A stretch of DNA of 64,000 bases from VXRJ01 sp964636705 (GTDB lineage: Bacteria > Acidobacteriota > Vicinamibacteria > Vicinamibacterales > UBA8438), in contig CAZWUJ010000011.1 in NCBI GenBank assembly GCA_964636705.1, positions 1-64,000 of the forward strand, in the 5' to 3' direction. The position numbers and the translations under genes were made by a program. Below, one piece after another: positions 1 to 8,076 of the stretch (the first letter of the stretch is position 1; each line of letters begins with the position of its first letter). Below the pieces are notes generated by a model. The model did no database searches and was not told the origin of the DNA. It was given only the letters and a program-made list of their open reading frames with translations.

Positions 1-291
1 GATCGACCGCCGTCACCTGGCCGACCGAGGCTTGAAAGGCTTCCAGATCTACAGTCCGGGTTGTCTACCGCCGTGACGCTGGCAACTGGCCTCTTGTGTT
101 CGTCCGTCAGGGGCCGCTCGACCTGAGCGAGCAGATCCCGACTGGCCGCGGCCTTCTCCAAGGGCGAGCAGCCCTTCGGCGGTCGGCGGATCAGGTTCCG
201 CCGGAAGTGCGCCAGCAGGTCCTGAAGCTATCAGATGCGCTCGTGGAGGCGCGGGCGGCAACCCTCGACTCGCAGCAGCAGGTCTTCAAGC
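1..291. other. Degenerate segment beside IstA remnant
   Basis: No frame on either strand gives a protein I recognise. The minus strand, which should carry the body of the IS21-type transposase whose start lies at 645, has stops in all frames and no IstA-like sequence after residue ~101 of that fragment. The segment is probably scar sequence left when the insertion element was cut or overwritten. Nothing else can be supported. Confidence 0.4.
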
Positions 292-645
292 TCACTCAGC
301 GACGCCAATGGGTCCGGCGGAACCTTGTGCCGAACTGGCCTCCCAGAGCAGTTGCAGCGTCACCCCGTCGCGCCGAAGCTCGCGGTGGATGTAGGCGCAG
401 TCCGGCTGGGCCCGCTTGCGCGCCGGCGCAGGACGGGGAAACAGCACGGCCTCAAGCGCCGCGTCGTCCAACTCGCCCGGCAACGGCCAGCCGAACCCAA
501 GCTCGGCCGTCTTTTCCAGGTAGCGAGAGACCGTACCCGCACCGATGGCGCAGACCCGCGCTATCTCCCGGTGCGACAGCCCCTGCTCATGCCTGAGTCG
601 CAGAATCTCCCGAATCTTCCTCATCAGCAACCTCCGAGCCGGCAT
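292..645 (-). pseudogene. IS21-family transposase IstA, N-terminal remnant
   Basis: The frame begins MPARRLLMRKIREILRLRHE with a good GGAGG ribosome site upstream. It runs through the helix-turn-helix stretch (GLSHREIARVCAIGAGTVSRYL) and the WPLPxxLDDAALEAVLFP region typical of IstA. Similarity stops at about residue 101 (LQLLWE), after which a short unrelated tail reaches a stop. IstA is normally about 500 residues with a DDE integrase core; that core and the partner ATPase IstB are absent, so this cannot transpose. It marks past mobile-element activity at the edge of the degraded region. Confidence 0.75.
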
Positions 646-710
646 CCCCCACCCTCCTTCGAAAGGGCGAAGCATGCCCGCAGTCAGGCTACCGACGAGC
701 GTTCAGACTC

Positions 711-1322
711 TTGGCAGAAGCCTGCCTCCACGTACTGGAGAGAGAGGGATGGCTCGTTAGCAAGGTCAGCGGCTTCGGGAACGCTCGGATCCGCCGCCTT
801 ACCAAGGACGGCGAGAGCAAGCTGGCCGCAATCCGAACGACGCAAGACCAGTGGATCGCTTTTCCGCGCACCCAAGACGATACCAAGTGGGCGACGTTGT
901 CAGCGGTGGACGCGGTTGTCGTCGCTTCCGTGGACCCGGATGATCCGAAGGTCGCTCGCGTTCACATGATCGACGCGAACGAACTGCGACGCCGTTTCGA
1001 CCGCGCCTACGCGGCGCGCCGCAGCGCGGGCCACTCTCTCCCGGTCGGACGAGGCATGTGGATCGCCCTCTACGAGAAAGAGGTCTCGGACCCGGTAACG
1101 CTGGTCGGCGCCGGCGCCGGCATCGCCAGTGCTCCAATCGCCCGCGTGCCGTTGGCCCCGGTCGGTGCGCCGATCTCCAACGCACCGGCCACTGCGACGG
1201 TCCAGACTGCCGCCGCCGGTACCGCCGACGACGGAACGCTCACCATCGCCGAAGCGAAAGCGAGGCTGGCGCGGACGTTTGGCGTCGATCCGTCGAACAT
1301 CAAGATCACGGTCGAGGCATAG
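711..1322 (+). CDS. Hypothetical protein with short conserved C-terminal box
   Basis: A 203-residue protein read from a TTG start; no better start is visible. The N-terminal ~130 residues look like a compact soluble domain (VLEREGWLVSKVSGFGN, then a stretch with DAVVVASVDPDD). An Ala/Pro-rich linker of about 40 residues follows. The end, LTIAEAKARLARTFGVDPSN followed by IKITVEA, resembles a short tail I associate with small uncharacterised proteins of accessory regions; this is recollection, not a search. No catalytic motif or membrane segment is seen. The RelE-like gene starts 64 bp downstream, so co-transcription is possible. It does not look like a typical antitoxin. Confidence 0.55.
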   Translation: MAEACLHVLEREGWLVSKVSGFGNARIRRLTKDGESKLAAIRTTQDQWIAFPRTQDDTKWATLSAVDAVVVASVDPDDPKVARVHMIDANELRRRFDRAYAARRSAGHSLPVGRGMWIALYEKEVSDPVTLVGAGAGIASAPIARVPLAPVGAPISNAPATATVQTAAAGTADDGTLTIAEAKARLARTFGVDPSNIKITVEA

Positions 1323-1386
1323 ATGTTCACCGGGTGGAATGTGTCCAGCCCGCCTCGGACGCCGGCAATCAGCGACGGTAGAAGCG

Positions 1387-1644
1387 TTGGCTGACACGCG
1401 CGTCGTGTTCTCCGCCCGGGCGCGCCGTGATCTACGATGGATCGACGCGGCAGCGCGAACACGCATCGTCGCCAGCATCGATCAGTACGCCGGCACGGGC
1501 GTTGGCGACGTCAAGCGCGTACAGACTCAAACGGCCCTTCGTCTCAGGGTCGGCAACTGGCGGGTGTTCTTGAGGCGGACAGACGGTGGCACGATCGAGA
1601 TTGATGCCATCCTGCATCGGCGCGAGGCGTACAGACGGCCGTGA
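1387..1644 (+). CDS. RelE/ParE-family toxin-like protein
   Basis: An 85-residue product from a TTG start. It has the RelE/ParE fold signature: FSARARRDLRWID near the start, a short helix pair, LRLRVGNWRVFLRR in the central strands and the terminal ILHRREAYR box. In the RelE superfamily these basic residues bind ribosomal mRNA or gyrase; whether this is an mRNA interferase or a gyrase poison cannot be decided here. No antitoxin lies directly upstream in the same direction. A small antitoxin-like gene converges from the minus strand 42 bp downstream. The family call is firm; activity is inferred. Confidence 0.75.
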   Translation: MADTRVVFSARARRDLRWIDAAARTRIVASIDQYAGTGVGDVKRVQTQTALRLRVGNWRVFLRRTDGGTIEIDAILHRREAYRRP

Positions 1645-1686
1645 CTGCCCCAGCAGGCTGACGGGATCAGGGTAGGGCTAAGTGGC

Positions 1687-1881
1687 TCAGGATTCGATTC
1701 CCAACTCGCTCTTGATCTCGGCCATTGTGAAGGTGCGGCCGGCGGCGTGGTCCGCGCGACCCTCTTTGAGCGCGCGGATTGCCTTGTCGCTCAACTCGTC
1801 CTCAGCCTGGGCAGCCTGTGGTCGCGCGGGCGGAACCCGGCGTGGGCGAGTCCGTGTCGGCCGTACCGCTTCAATAGGCAT
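1687..1881 (-). CDS. Small antitoxin-like protein
   Basis: A 64-residue protein with a Pro/Arg-rich, probably disordered N-terminus (MPIEAVRPTRTRPRRVPPAR). A helical C-terminal part contains AIRALKEGRADHAAGRTFTM and ends AEIKSELGIES. The pattern 'AGRxxTxxEIKxELG' resembles the C-terminal part of small RelB/ParD-type antitoxins. It lies tail to tail with the RelE-like toxin gene rather than upstream of it, which is not the usual operon order. It could be an orphan antitoxin, or a hypothetical protein unrelated to the toxin. Confidence 0.4.
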   Translation of the reverse strand: MPIEAVRPTRTRPRRVPPARPQAAQAEDELSDKAIRALKEGRADHAAGRTFTMAEIKSELGIES

Positions 1882-2232
1882 CTGGCGCTCTCCTCAGCGA
1901 TCGCTCCTGTACGATGATACTAGCCTACCCCACATGTCGCACGTGTCGAGCCGACAGCCTGCGGCCCGCCGTCGCCGTTGGCTCCCGAAGCAACATCACG
2001 GGCAGCACCTGTCTGTGGCACGTCGCCAGCCGGGTACCGGAGGCCCGAACTTCGCCCACCTCCAGCGTCTCCACTCTCCAGCCTGGTAGGCTGACCGATC
2101 CGCCGCCGCTCACCGATCAGCGGCGTCCTCTCGGGAAGCGCCGCGGTTCGCCGACCCCACATCATCACGAGCCGAAGTGGATGTACCCTATCGCCCGGTC
2201 CGCTCGACATCAGCCCAGGAGGATTCGCAGGC
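1882..2232. other. Intergenic region, no gene seen
   Basis: About 350 bp between the antitoxin-like gene and the DUF262 gene. No frame resembles a protein. The only clear signal is an AGGAGG ribosome site at about 2217-2222, just before the DUF262 start. The promoters of both flanking genes must lie here but I cannot place them with confidence. Confidence 0.4.
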
Positions 2233-3354
2233 ATGGCGTTTCAGACTCCCATCACGATCAGCAAGGCGCTCGGCGCCATCGAACGCAGGGAATACGTCCT
2301 GCCCGCCATCCAGCGAGAGTTCGTCTGGTGGCCCGAGCAGATCGAGTGTCTCTTCGACAGCTTGATGCGCGGGTACCCGATTGGTTCCTTTCTGTTCTGG
2401 ATGGTCCGGCGGGAGAGCATCGAGAAGTACCAATTCTATGACTTCATGCTCGACTACCACGAAAGGGACAACGCTCATTGCGCGTCAGTAGGGGCGGTAA
2501 CCCGCGACGAGATCACCGCAGTCCTTGATGGCCAGCAACGACTGACGGCTCTGAACATCGGGCTGCGCGGCAGCTACGCCGATAAGCTCCCGCGCCTGTG
2601 GTGGAGCAATCCGAACGCCTTCCCGGTCCGGCGCCTGTACTTGAATCTCCTCCGCGAGGCTGAGGAGAACGAGCACGACATGCAGTACGACTTCCGCTTC
2701 CTGACCAGCAAGGAGGCCGCACGGCGGGACGAGACGCACTGCTGGTATCCAGTCGGCGACATCCTCAAAGCCGAGGACGCCGTCGATCTCCATGGTTTTC
2801 TCGTCGATCAGGAGCTCGCTAACCAACATGGCCCGTTCAAGGTACTTGCGAGACTCCATGAGGTCGTGCGCACCAAGCCGGTCGTCGCGTACTACAAGGA
2901 GGAGGATCAGGACCTCGACAAGGTCCTGCGCATTTTCTTCCGTACCAACAGAGGTGGCACGCCGCTGAGCTACTCGGACATGCTCATGAGCATGGCTGTT
3001 GCACAGTGGGAGACGCTGGACGCAAGAGCCGAGATCCACGGCAAGGTGGACGAGATCAACGACATGGGTGGCGGCTTCGGTTTCTCCGAAGGCAGTCTGC
3101 GCCCGCACAACGCTGTCCTGCCCATCGCGCACTACCTGTATCGCCTGGACGCGCCGGCCGGATACCTCTCTCAGGCGGCGTACAAGCAGGACCGCGACGC
3201 GATCCGAAGCTGGTTGACACGATCGCTGCTCAAGCGTGCGATCCGGCTGCGGGCGCGCTCGCCGCGACCCGGTCGCGCAAGTGCATCTCGCGCTTCTGCA
3301 TGTCTCGCTTGGTCTCGGCGTCGACGTTGCGGTTCCGCTTCGTGTTGTCGCTGA
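2233..3354 (+). CDS. DUF262 (GmrS-like) domain protein, 3' truncated
   Basis: The start has a strong AGGAGG site. Residues 1-60 carry the DUF262 opening (LPAIQREFVWWPEQIECLFD, then SLMRGYPIGSFLFW) and DGQQRLTAL is at 99-107. DUF262 is the N-terminal domain of GmrSD-type modification-dependent restriction proteins and related defence ATPases/nucleases. Recognisable sequence continues to SWLTRSLLKRA (about position 3235). It then turns into Arg/Ser/Ala-rich sequence that is the antisense of the neighbouring methyltransferase. The product therefore probably keeps the DUF262 domain but has lost its C-terminal part (in GmrSD relatives a DUF1524/HNH region). It may be non-functional. Confidence 0.7.
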   Translation: MAFQTPITISKALGAIERREYVLPAIQREFVWWPEQIECLFDSLMRGYPIGSFLFWMVRRESIEKYQFYDFMLDYHERDNAHCASVGAVTRDEITAVLDGQQRLTALNIGLRGSYADKLPRLWWSNPNAFPVRRLYLNLLREAEENEHDMQYDFRFLTSKEAARRDETHCWYPVGDILKAEDAVDLHGFLVDQELANQHGPFKVLARLHEVVRTKPVVAYYKEEDQDLDKVLRIFFRTNRGGTPLSYSDMLMSMAVAQWETLDARAEIHGKVDEINDMGGGFGFSEGSLRPHNAVLPIAHYLYRLDAPAGYLSQAAYKQDRDAIRSWLTRSLLKRAIRLRARSPRPGRASASRASACLAWSRRRRCGSASCCR

Positions 3355-5229
3355 ACGGCGGGTTGATCAGCACTGCCTGCGTACCGGTCAGCGCACTCTT
3401 TACATCCGGGTGTCAACGTCGTCGTCGTCCCACTGCAAGCTGTCGGGCGCCGGCCCGATGATCTCATCGTCGCCCAGGAGTTCCAGCGCCCCGAGGCGTA
3501 CGTCCGCGCCGACTCTGCCGTGCTCCAGTTTGTACAACGCCATCTTTCGATAGTCGACGTCGAGATTCCCGAGGGTGAATCGGCCGGCAGCGAGCTGCAG
3601 CGACACCGGGTTGATGTCCAAGCCGGTCGTCAGTTCCTCGACTGCCTTCTTGTGCCATGCGGCGCATCGCCGCTGGTCGGCCCCGTGCGCCCGCATGCGG
3701 TCCTTGACGCCTTCAATCCAGGCGTGCAACAGGGTACCGCTGCCAGACGCAAGGTCCGCGACCTTCAGCTTGGGCCACGCCGCGGAATCGTTCCAAGTCG
3801 TGACCTGCATCTGGTCAAGAGCCAACTCCGCCAGCAACCGCGCGGCCTCCGGACGCGTGAAGTAGGCGCCGTCCGAGGCCTGGTGACCCATGACGCGGGA
3901 GAAGAGTTCGCCAGCATACTCCATACCCATCGTCGCGTAGTGCTCGGCGTTTTCGTCAGCCCAGGCCGCCAGCCGGCGAATCGCGCGCCAAGCCGCCGTT
4001 CGATGTTCGCTCTTGCCGAGGTGTCTCACCACGTTGCGGGCTGGCTGAAAGACGGGTCGGTAGTCGTACTCCAGCACGCTCATCCAGGTTTCGGTGAGGA
4101 CATCGCAGGGATCTTGCGCGGCGGCAATCTCCCGTAGTGTGTTCTCTCCAATCAAACGTGCGACCTGTCCGCTGCCCTTCTCCAGGCGTCCATGAAGAAT
4201 GAGCGCGTTCAGCATCAGCAAAACGGCTACCGTGCATCCGTCGGCTGACTTCGTGTCTGAGGTACTGTCGCCACTTGCTATTCCGAGGAAGTTCTCAAGT
4301 AGATCCTTGACGCCGTGCTCCGCCCGCAGGCCTGCGGCGGTCGGTGCGACGATGTCGAGCAGGAGGTTGAAGTCCCGCGTCGCGTTTCCGCGCAGACCAG
4401 ATCGCTCCATGACTTCGACCGCGAGGTTGCGCGTAGGCTCCGCGCTCTCAAGCCTCTGCCAGAGCATCGGGTGAGCTTGGGTGGTCGGGCGGTCCCTGTT
4501 TCGGGCGATTCGGCGCCTCGGTTCGCGCAGCACCGAGCGATTCTCTGCTAGCCTGCGCGCCTTTGCGACGGTCTCGGTGATGTCGAAGCCTTCAGCGCCA
4601 GCATCCTTGCGTCCTACCGGGGCAAGGCCTGTTACCCGGGTTCCCCGACGATCGCGCCGGATAGTGAGTACGTCCCCCGCGTTGCTCAGGCTCCGGTCGT
4701 CCTCTCCCTCAGGGCGATCGGTGAGTCTCCGTGCGGGCCGGTTTTTCGCGAGCCTCTGGTCGCTCCACTCGAAGCCTCTGGCTGCCGTGAGGTACTCGGT
4801 GATCTCGATTGCGGGCCGGCCCCCGGCCGCTCGCGCCAGGCAGGCACCTTGGCTTCCCTGATCACATACTCCGGGCTGCTGCTTTCGGGACCTCGCCAGA
4901 CGCCGGTGCGAGTAACTTCGCCGTCCTGTGCGACGACGACGACCTCCTTCTCCCGAGTCTCAGGTGGGTCCGGCGGCATGTAGATCTCGACTAAATCCTG
5001 AACCTGGTTCTCGATCCGACCGTCGTGCGCGCGCAGCGCGGTCAGGATTTGACTCAGTGGCTTCCATTCCTCACCGAGTTCATGACGGCCGAGACTGGTT
5101 TCCGCGTCGAGGCCCCGCGGTAGGGGCACAGGGACGATCACATACCCCGTGGTCTTGTCCGGTGAGCGGCGTGTTCTCCACGGAGGCCTCGAAGCGTTCC
5201 AGTTTTTCCTGTAGGTCGCCTTCGATCAT
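3238..5229 (-). pseudogene. N6-adenine DNA methyltransferase, frameshifted and truncated
   Basis: Starting at ATG 5229 (MIEGDLQEKLERFEASVENT), the protein can be followed only by changing frame three times: near 5150, near 4820 and near 3408. Pieces include YVIVPVPLPRGLDAETSLGR, then ITEYLTAARGFEWSDQRLA, then the core. The core has SAM-binding motif I (ADLASGSGTLLHAW) and TTGLDINPVSLQLAAGRF. The catalytic NPPF motif (3353-3364) sits in a different frame from motif I. The longest intact stretch is 3400-4533 (377 residues). Sequence ends at AASAPAAG, where it abuts the cut DUF262 gene. The family is the N6-Mtase of restriction-type systems. As read, it cannot make an active enzyme. Confidence 0.75.
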
Positions 5230-5600
5230 CTTGGGTCATGCCTCCCAGCGCCGGCTATGGACTTTGAGCTTCCCTCGTGATCCCCGAGCGGCGAGCATTG
5301 TCGCACAGCAGACGGTCGACCTCAGGAGTTCGGCAACGGGACGCAGCGACCGTGCGAGAAGGCCTCGAAGCAGCACGGCGTGGCGCGGCGCGGGCTCCGA
5401 GCAGAACGGCTCTCGGGTCGCCACACGGCTCGGATGACTGGGACGAGAGATCCCGTCGCAGATGAACTTGGCGCTACGCTACGTCCCGGCAGTCTCGGTC
5501 ACGCCTCGGGTTCAAACACCAGTTCCGGAACCAGCCCCTCCCACGCCTCGCACTCAATGTCGGAATGGTACCGCGGTGCAGCAATCGGCGTCTTCCCCGA
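5230..5600. other. Intergenic region with no recognised gene
   Basis: About 370 bp between the methyltransferase pseudogene and the AlkB-fusion stop. No known protein is recognisable. On the minus strand, 33 codons follow the AlkB-fusion TGA in the same frame before the next TGA at 5499-5501; this may be chance in GC-rich DNA. No terminator hairpin with a T-run was seen. Confidence 0.35.
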
Positions 5601-8018
5601 TCAGGCGGCCAGGGCATCGATGTCGGCGGCGATGCGCGGCGCCTTCGCACGAATGGCGTCGGCAAGTGCCTCGAGGTCGTCCATCCCGCAGGCCCGCGCG
5701 ACAGCGTCCTTCACCTTCGGAGCCGCCGACTCGATCTCACCGCCGTTGTCGGTGACCAGCCTCAGAGAGCCCCGCAGGTTCTGCCACAGCGTCGCCGCGT
5801 CGACGAGCCGATCCGCTACCTCGGAGGCGATCAGCCCGCGCTTTCCCACCCGCCGGAAGACGGAGATGGCGTCCGTGGCCAGCAGGTCGGGCGCATCCGC
5901 GCCGTACGTCAGCCGCAGGAGCAAGGCGGCGCGTTCGATGTCCTTGAGACCGCCCCGCATGCCTTCGACGGACATCAGGCTGGGTTCAGACGCGCTGTAG
6001 TTCGCCACTCTCGATGATGCGATGAGCGGTTCCCGCGCCGCGCTCCCGACGAGTACATCGCGCCGCGCCGACTCGAACCGAGCCCCGACGTCACGATCCC
6101 CGGAGACGAACACGCACCGTGCCAGGATCAGCTCCTGAAGCTCGCCGGGCGTACGCGAGTTTCGGTGATGTTCCACGAACTCGGAGAGCGAACGGACGGC
6201 GCCCCCTTTCCAGTCGCGCCCGAGCGGCGCCAGAAGCAGGTTGCGCTGCGAAAGCAGGCGAAGCGCCTCGCTGAGCCGGCGACAGAGCGGCTCGTAGTAG
6301 TCCGCGGGGCCATCGTCGTACACGAACTGAACGGTGAACTCGGCCCCCGGCGCCGCTTCCCGACTGACCAGTGAACCAGACACCGCAACCGCGACTCCGC
6401 CACCCGCCGGCGGCAGACCCCGGTCTGCAAAGTCATCTTCCACTGCCGACAGCACCGTCGCCATTGAAGCCTCGGCGACATTGGAGAGCGCCACGCCGGC
6501 CTCCACCGGTGACAGGCTGCCGCGCATCACATGCACGGCGATCTGAAAGACCTTGCCGTTCGACCACTCCCGCGTCGCATCGACCGCCTCCCGGCTGTCC
6601 TGGACCGGGATGTCGGCAAGTTGCTCCTTCATTTCGGCGACGCCGAACTCGAGAGTCCAGTAGACACGCGCGAGACCGCGCCGGGCGAACATCTCGAACT
6701 CCGGGTCCGGCCCGAAACCGTCCGGCAGATCGAGGTCGGTGAACTCCCGGTCGCGAAGCCTGTCGAGCAGCTCCGGGGACCGGTTGATCCACTCGGCGAT
6801 ACGGGGTGCGGCGCCGTGAATCTCGGCGATCTCCTCGTAGGCGTCGGGACGCGCGGCGAACGCACGGCTGTCGTATGCGCTCCAGTCGTCGATGTCCGGA
6901 TAGAACTGGGCGCGCTGGCGATCGAGCAGCGGGTCCATGGTCTCGAACCAGCGCCTGGGAGACATCGCCAAGCCGTTCATCTGCATGTAGCTGCCCGGAA
7001 GTTGCGGAGACGCGTCCGCGCCGTGATGCTGCAGCAACGGATAGCGCCGGTTCGACGCGGCGTGATGATCGGCATGACGCTGCATGTTGTAGTAGAGCCA
7101 GTTCGTGAACTTGTAGGCGGCGCTCCACGCATGCCGCGCCTTGACGGGCTCGTAGCGGCCGCCCGGCAGCCGAATGCGGCGTAGTCCGTAGTGCTGGACG
7201 TAGTTGCTGAGCTTCATCGAGAAAACGCAGCAGCCGCAGAGCACTGCGTAGATCAGCGTTACCCGCGGGCCGCCCATCCAGAACACCAGCGAGTACCAGA
7301 AGGCGAGCAGGACGAGGTACCGCCAGAACGCGTTCGTGTAGTGCCATGTCGGCAGGTGGCGCCGCGCCAGCCGTTCGCGCTCGAAGCGCCAGGCGCCGAG
7401 CAGGTTGTTGGCGATTTCCGGCGGCAGGTACTGCCAGAAGCTCATGCCCTTGGGCGCGGAACCAGGGTCTCCGGGCGTGCAGACGAGAGGGTGGTGAAGA
7501 TAGACATGCTCCGTCGAGTACTGTGGATACGACGTCGACGCGAGCAGGAGCTCGCCCAGACGGCGCTCCCACAACGCACGCCGGTGCACGAGTTCGTGGC
7601 CGACGATGAAAACGGACTGCGCCACGCCTGTCAGGAGGCCCGCCATCAGCAGGACTTCCCACAGTGCCAGGTGGCCGGCGCCAAACATCTGCCAGAGGGA
7701 GTAGACGAACGTCACCACCCAGCACACCGCCCACAACCAAAGGGACAGCTTGTATGGAAACAGTTGTCCTTCCCGCGTCCTGTCGGGATCCATGTTCCGT
7801 TCTTCCAGGCCGAAGACCTGGTCGAAGCGGTCCGCCAGCATGAAAAAGGCGACGGGACCCGCGATCCACCAGCCGCCGTAGCTCCCTGCCATGAACAGAA
7901 GCGGAAAGATCACAAGGGGGATGAAGTGCGGAAGGGCGTTGCCGAGGGAAGGCTCGATTACCTTCGCTCCCAGGCCGACTGGGGCCTGGAGGTTCGGCTC
8001 CGCTCGACCGTTTGCCAT
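5601..8018 (-). CDS. AlkB-type hydroxylase fused to degenerate GlnE adenylyltransferase
   Basis: An 805-residue protein with AGGAGG eight bases before its ATG. Residues 1-380 are an alkane-monooxygenase-like membrane di-iron hydroxylase: several membrane segments and all four histidine boxes, HELVHRR (141-147), EHVYLHH (170-176), NYVQHYG (272-278) and RHADHHAASNRRY (314-326). The segment PQLPGSYMQMNGLAMSPRRW closes the domain. Residues ~397-805 align by eye to one half of GlnE: GAAPRIAEWINRSPELLDRL, a nucleotidyltransferase region (545-660), and MRGGLKDIE (687-695), which matches the GlnE/GlnD UR-domain box. The nucleotidyltransferase Asp motif is replaced by GAEFTVQFVYDD and the later Arg/Asp strand by LLLAPLG, so catalysis by this half is unlikely. 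Both permeases lie upstream on the same strand. Substrate unknown. Confidence 0.85.
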   Translation of the reverse strand: MANGRAEPNLQAPVGLGAKVIEPSLGNALPHFIPLVIFPLLFMAGSYGGWWIAGPVAFFMLADRFDQVFGLEERNMDPDRTREGQLFPYKLSLWLWAVCWVVTFVYSLWQMFGAGHLALWEVLLMAGLLTGVAQSVFIVGHELVHRRALWERRLGELLLASTSYPQYSTEHVYLHHPLVCTPGDPGSAPKGMSFWQYLPPEIANNLLGAWRFERERLARRHLPTWHYTNAFWRYLVLLAFWYSLVFWMGGPRVTLIYAVLCGCCVFSMKLSNYVQHYGLRRIRLPGGRYEPVKARHAWSAAYKFTNWLYYNMQRHADHHAASNRRYPLLQHHGADASPQLPGSYMQMNGLAMSPRRWFETMDPLLDRQRAQFYPDIDDWSAYDSRAFAARPDAYEEIAEIHGAAPRIAEWINRSPELLDRLRDREFTDLDLPDGFGPDPEFEMFARRGLARVYWTLEFGVAEMKEQLADIPVQDSREAVDATREWSNGKVFQIAVHVMRGSLSPVEAGVALSNVAEASMATVLSAVEDDFADRGLPPAGGGVAVAVSGSLVSREAAPGAEFTVQFVYDDGPADYYEPLCRRLSEALRLLSQRNLLLAPLGRDWKGGAVRSLSEFVEHHRNSRTPGELQELILARCVFVSGDRDVGARFESARRDVLVGSAAREPLIASSRVANYSASEPSLMSVEGMRGGLKDIERAALLLRLTYGADAPDLLATDAISVFRRVGKRGLIASEVADRLVDAATLWQNLRGSLRLVTDNGGEIESAAPKVKDAVARACGMDDLEALADAIRAKAPRIAADIDALAA

Positions 8019-8076
8019 GGCGACCTCCTGCCTTACCGAGCCAAATGGCGCTGTACCATCTTATTCGGCGCCGCGC

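Noticed and set aside
3400..4533. The 377-residue open frame as an intact methyltransferase
   Set aside because: It lacks the NPPF catalytic motif, which lies downstream in another frame, and lacks the N-terminal part found upstream in further frames.
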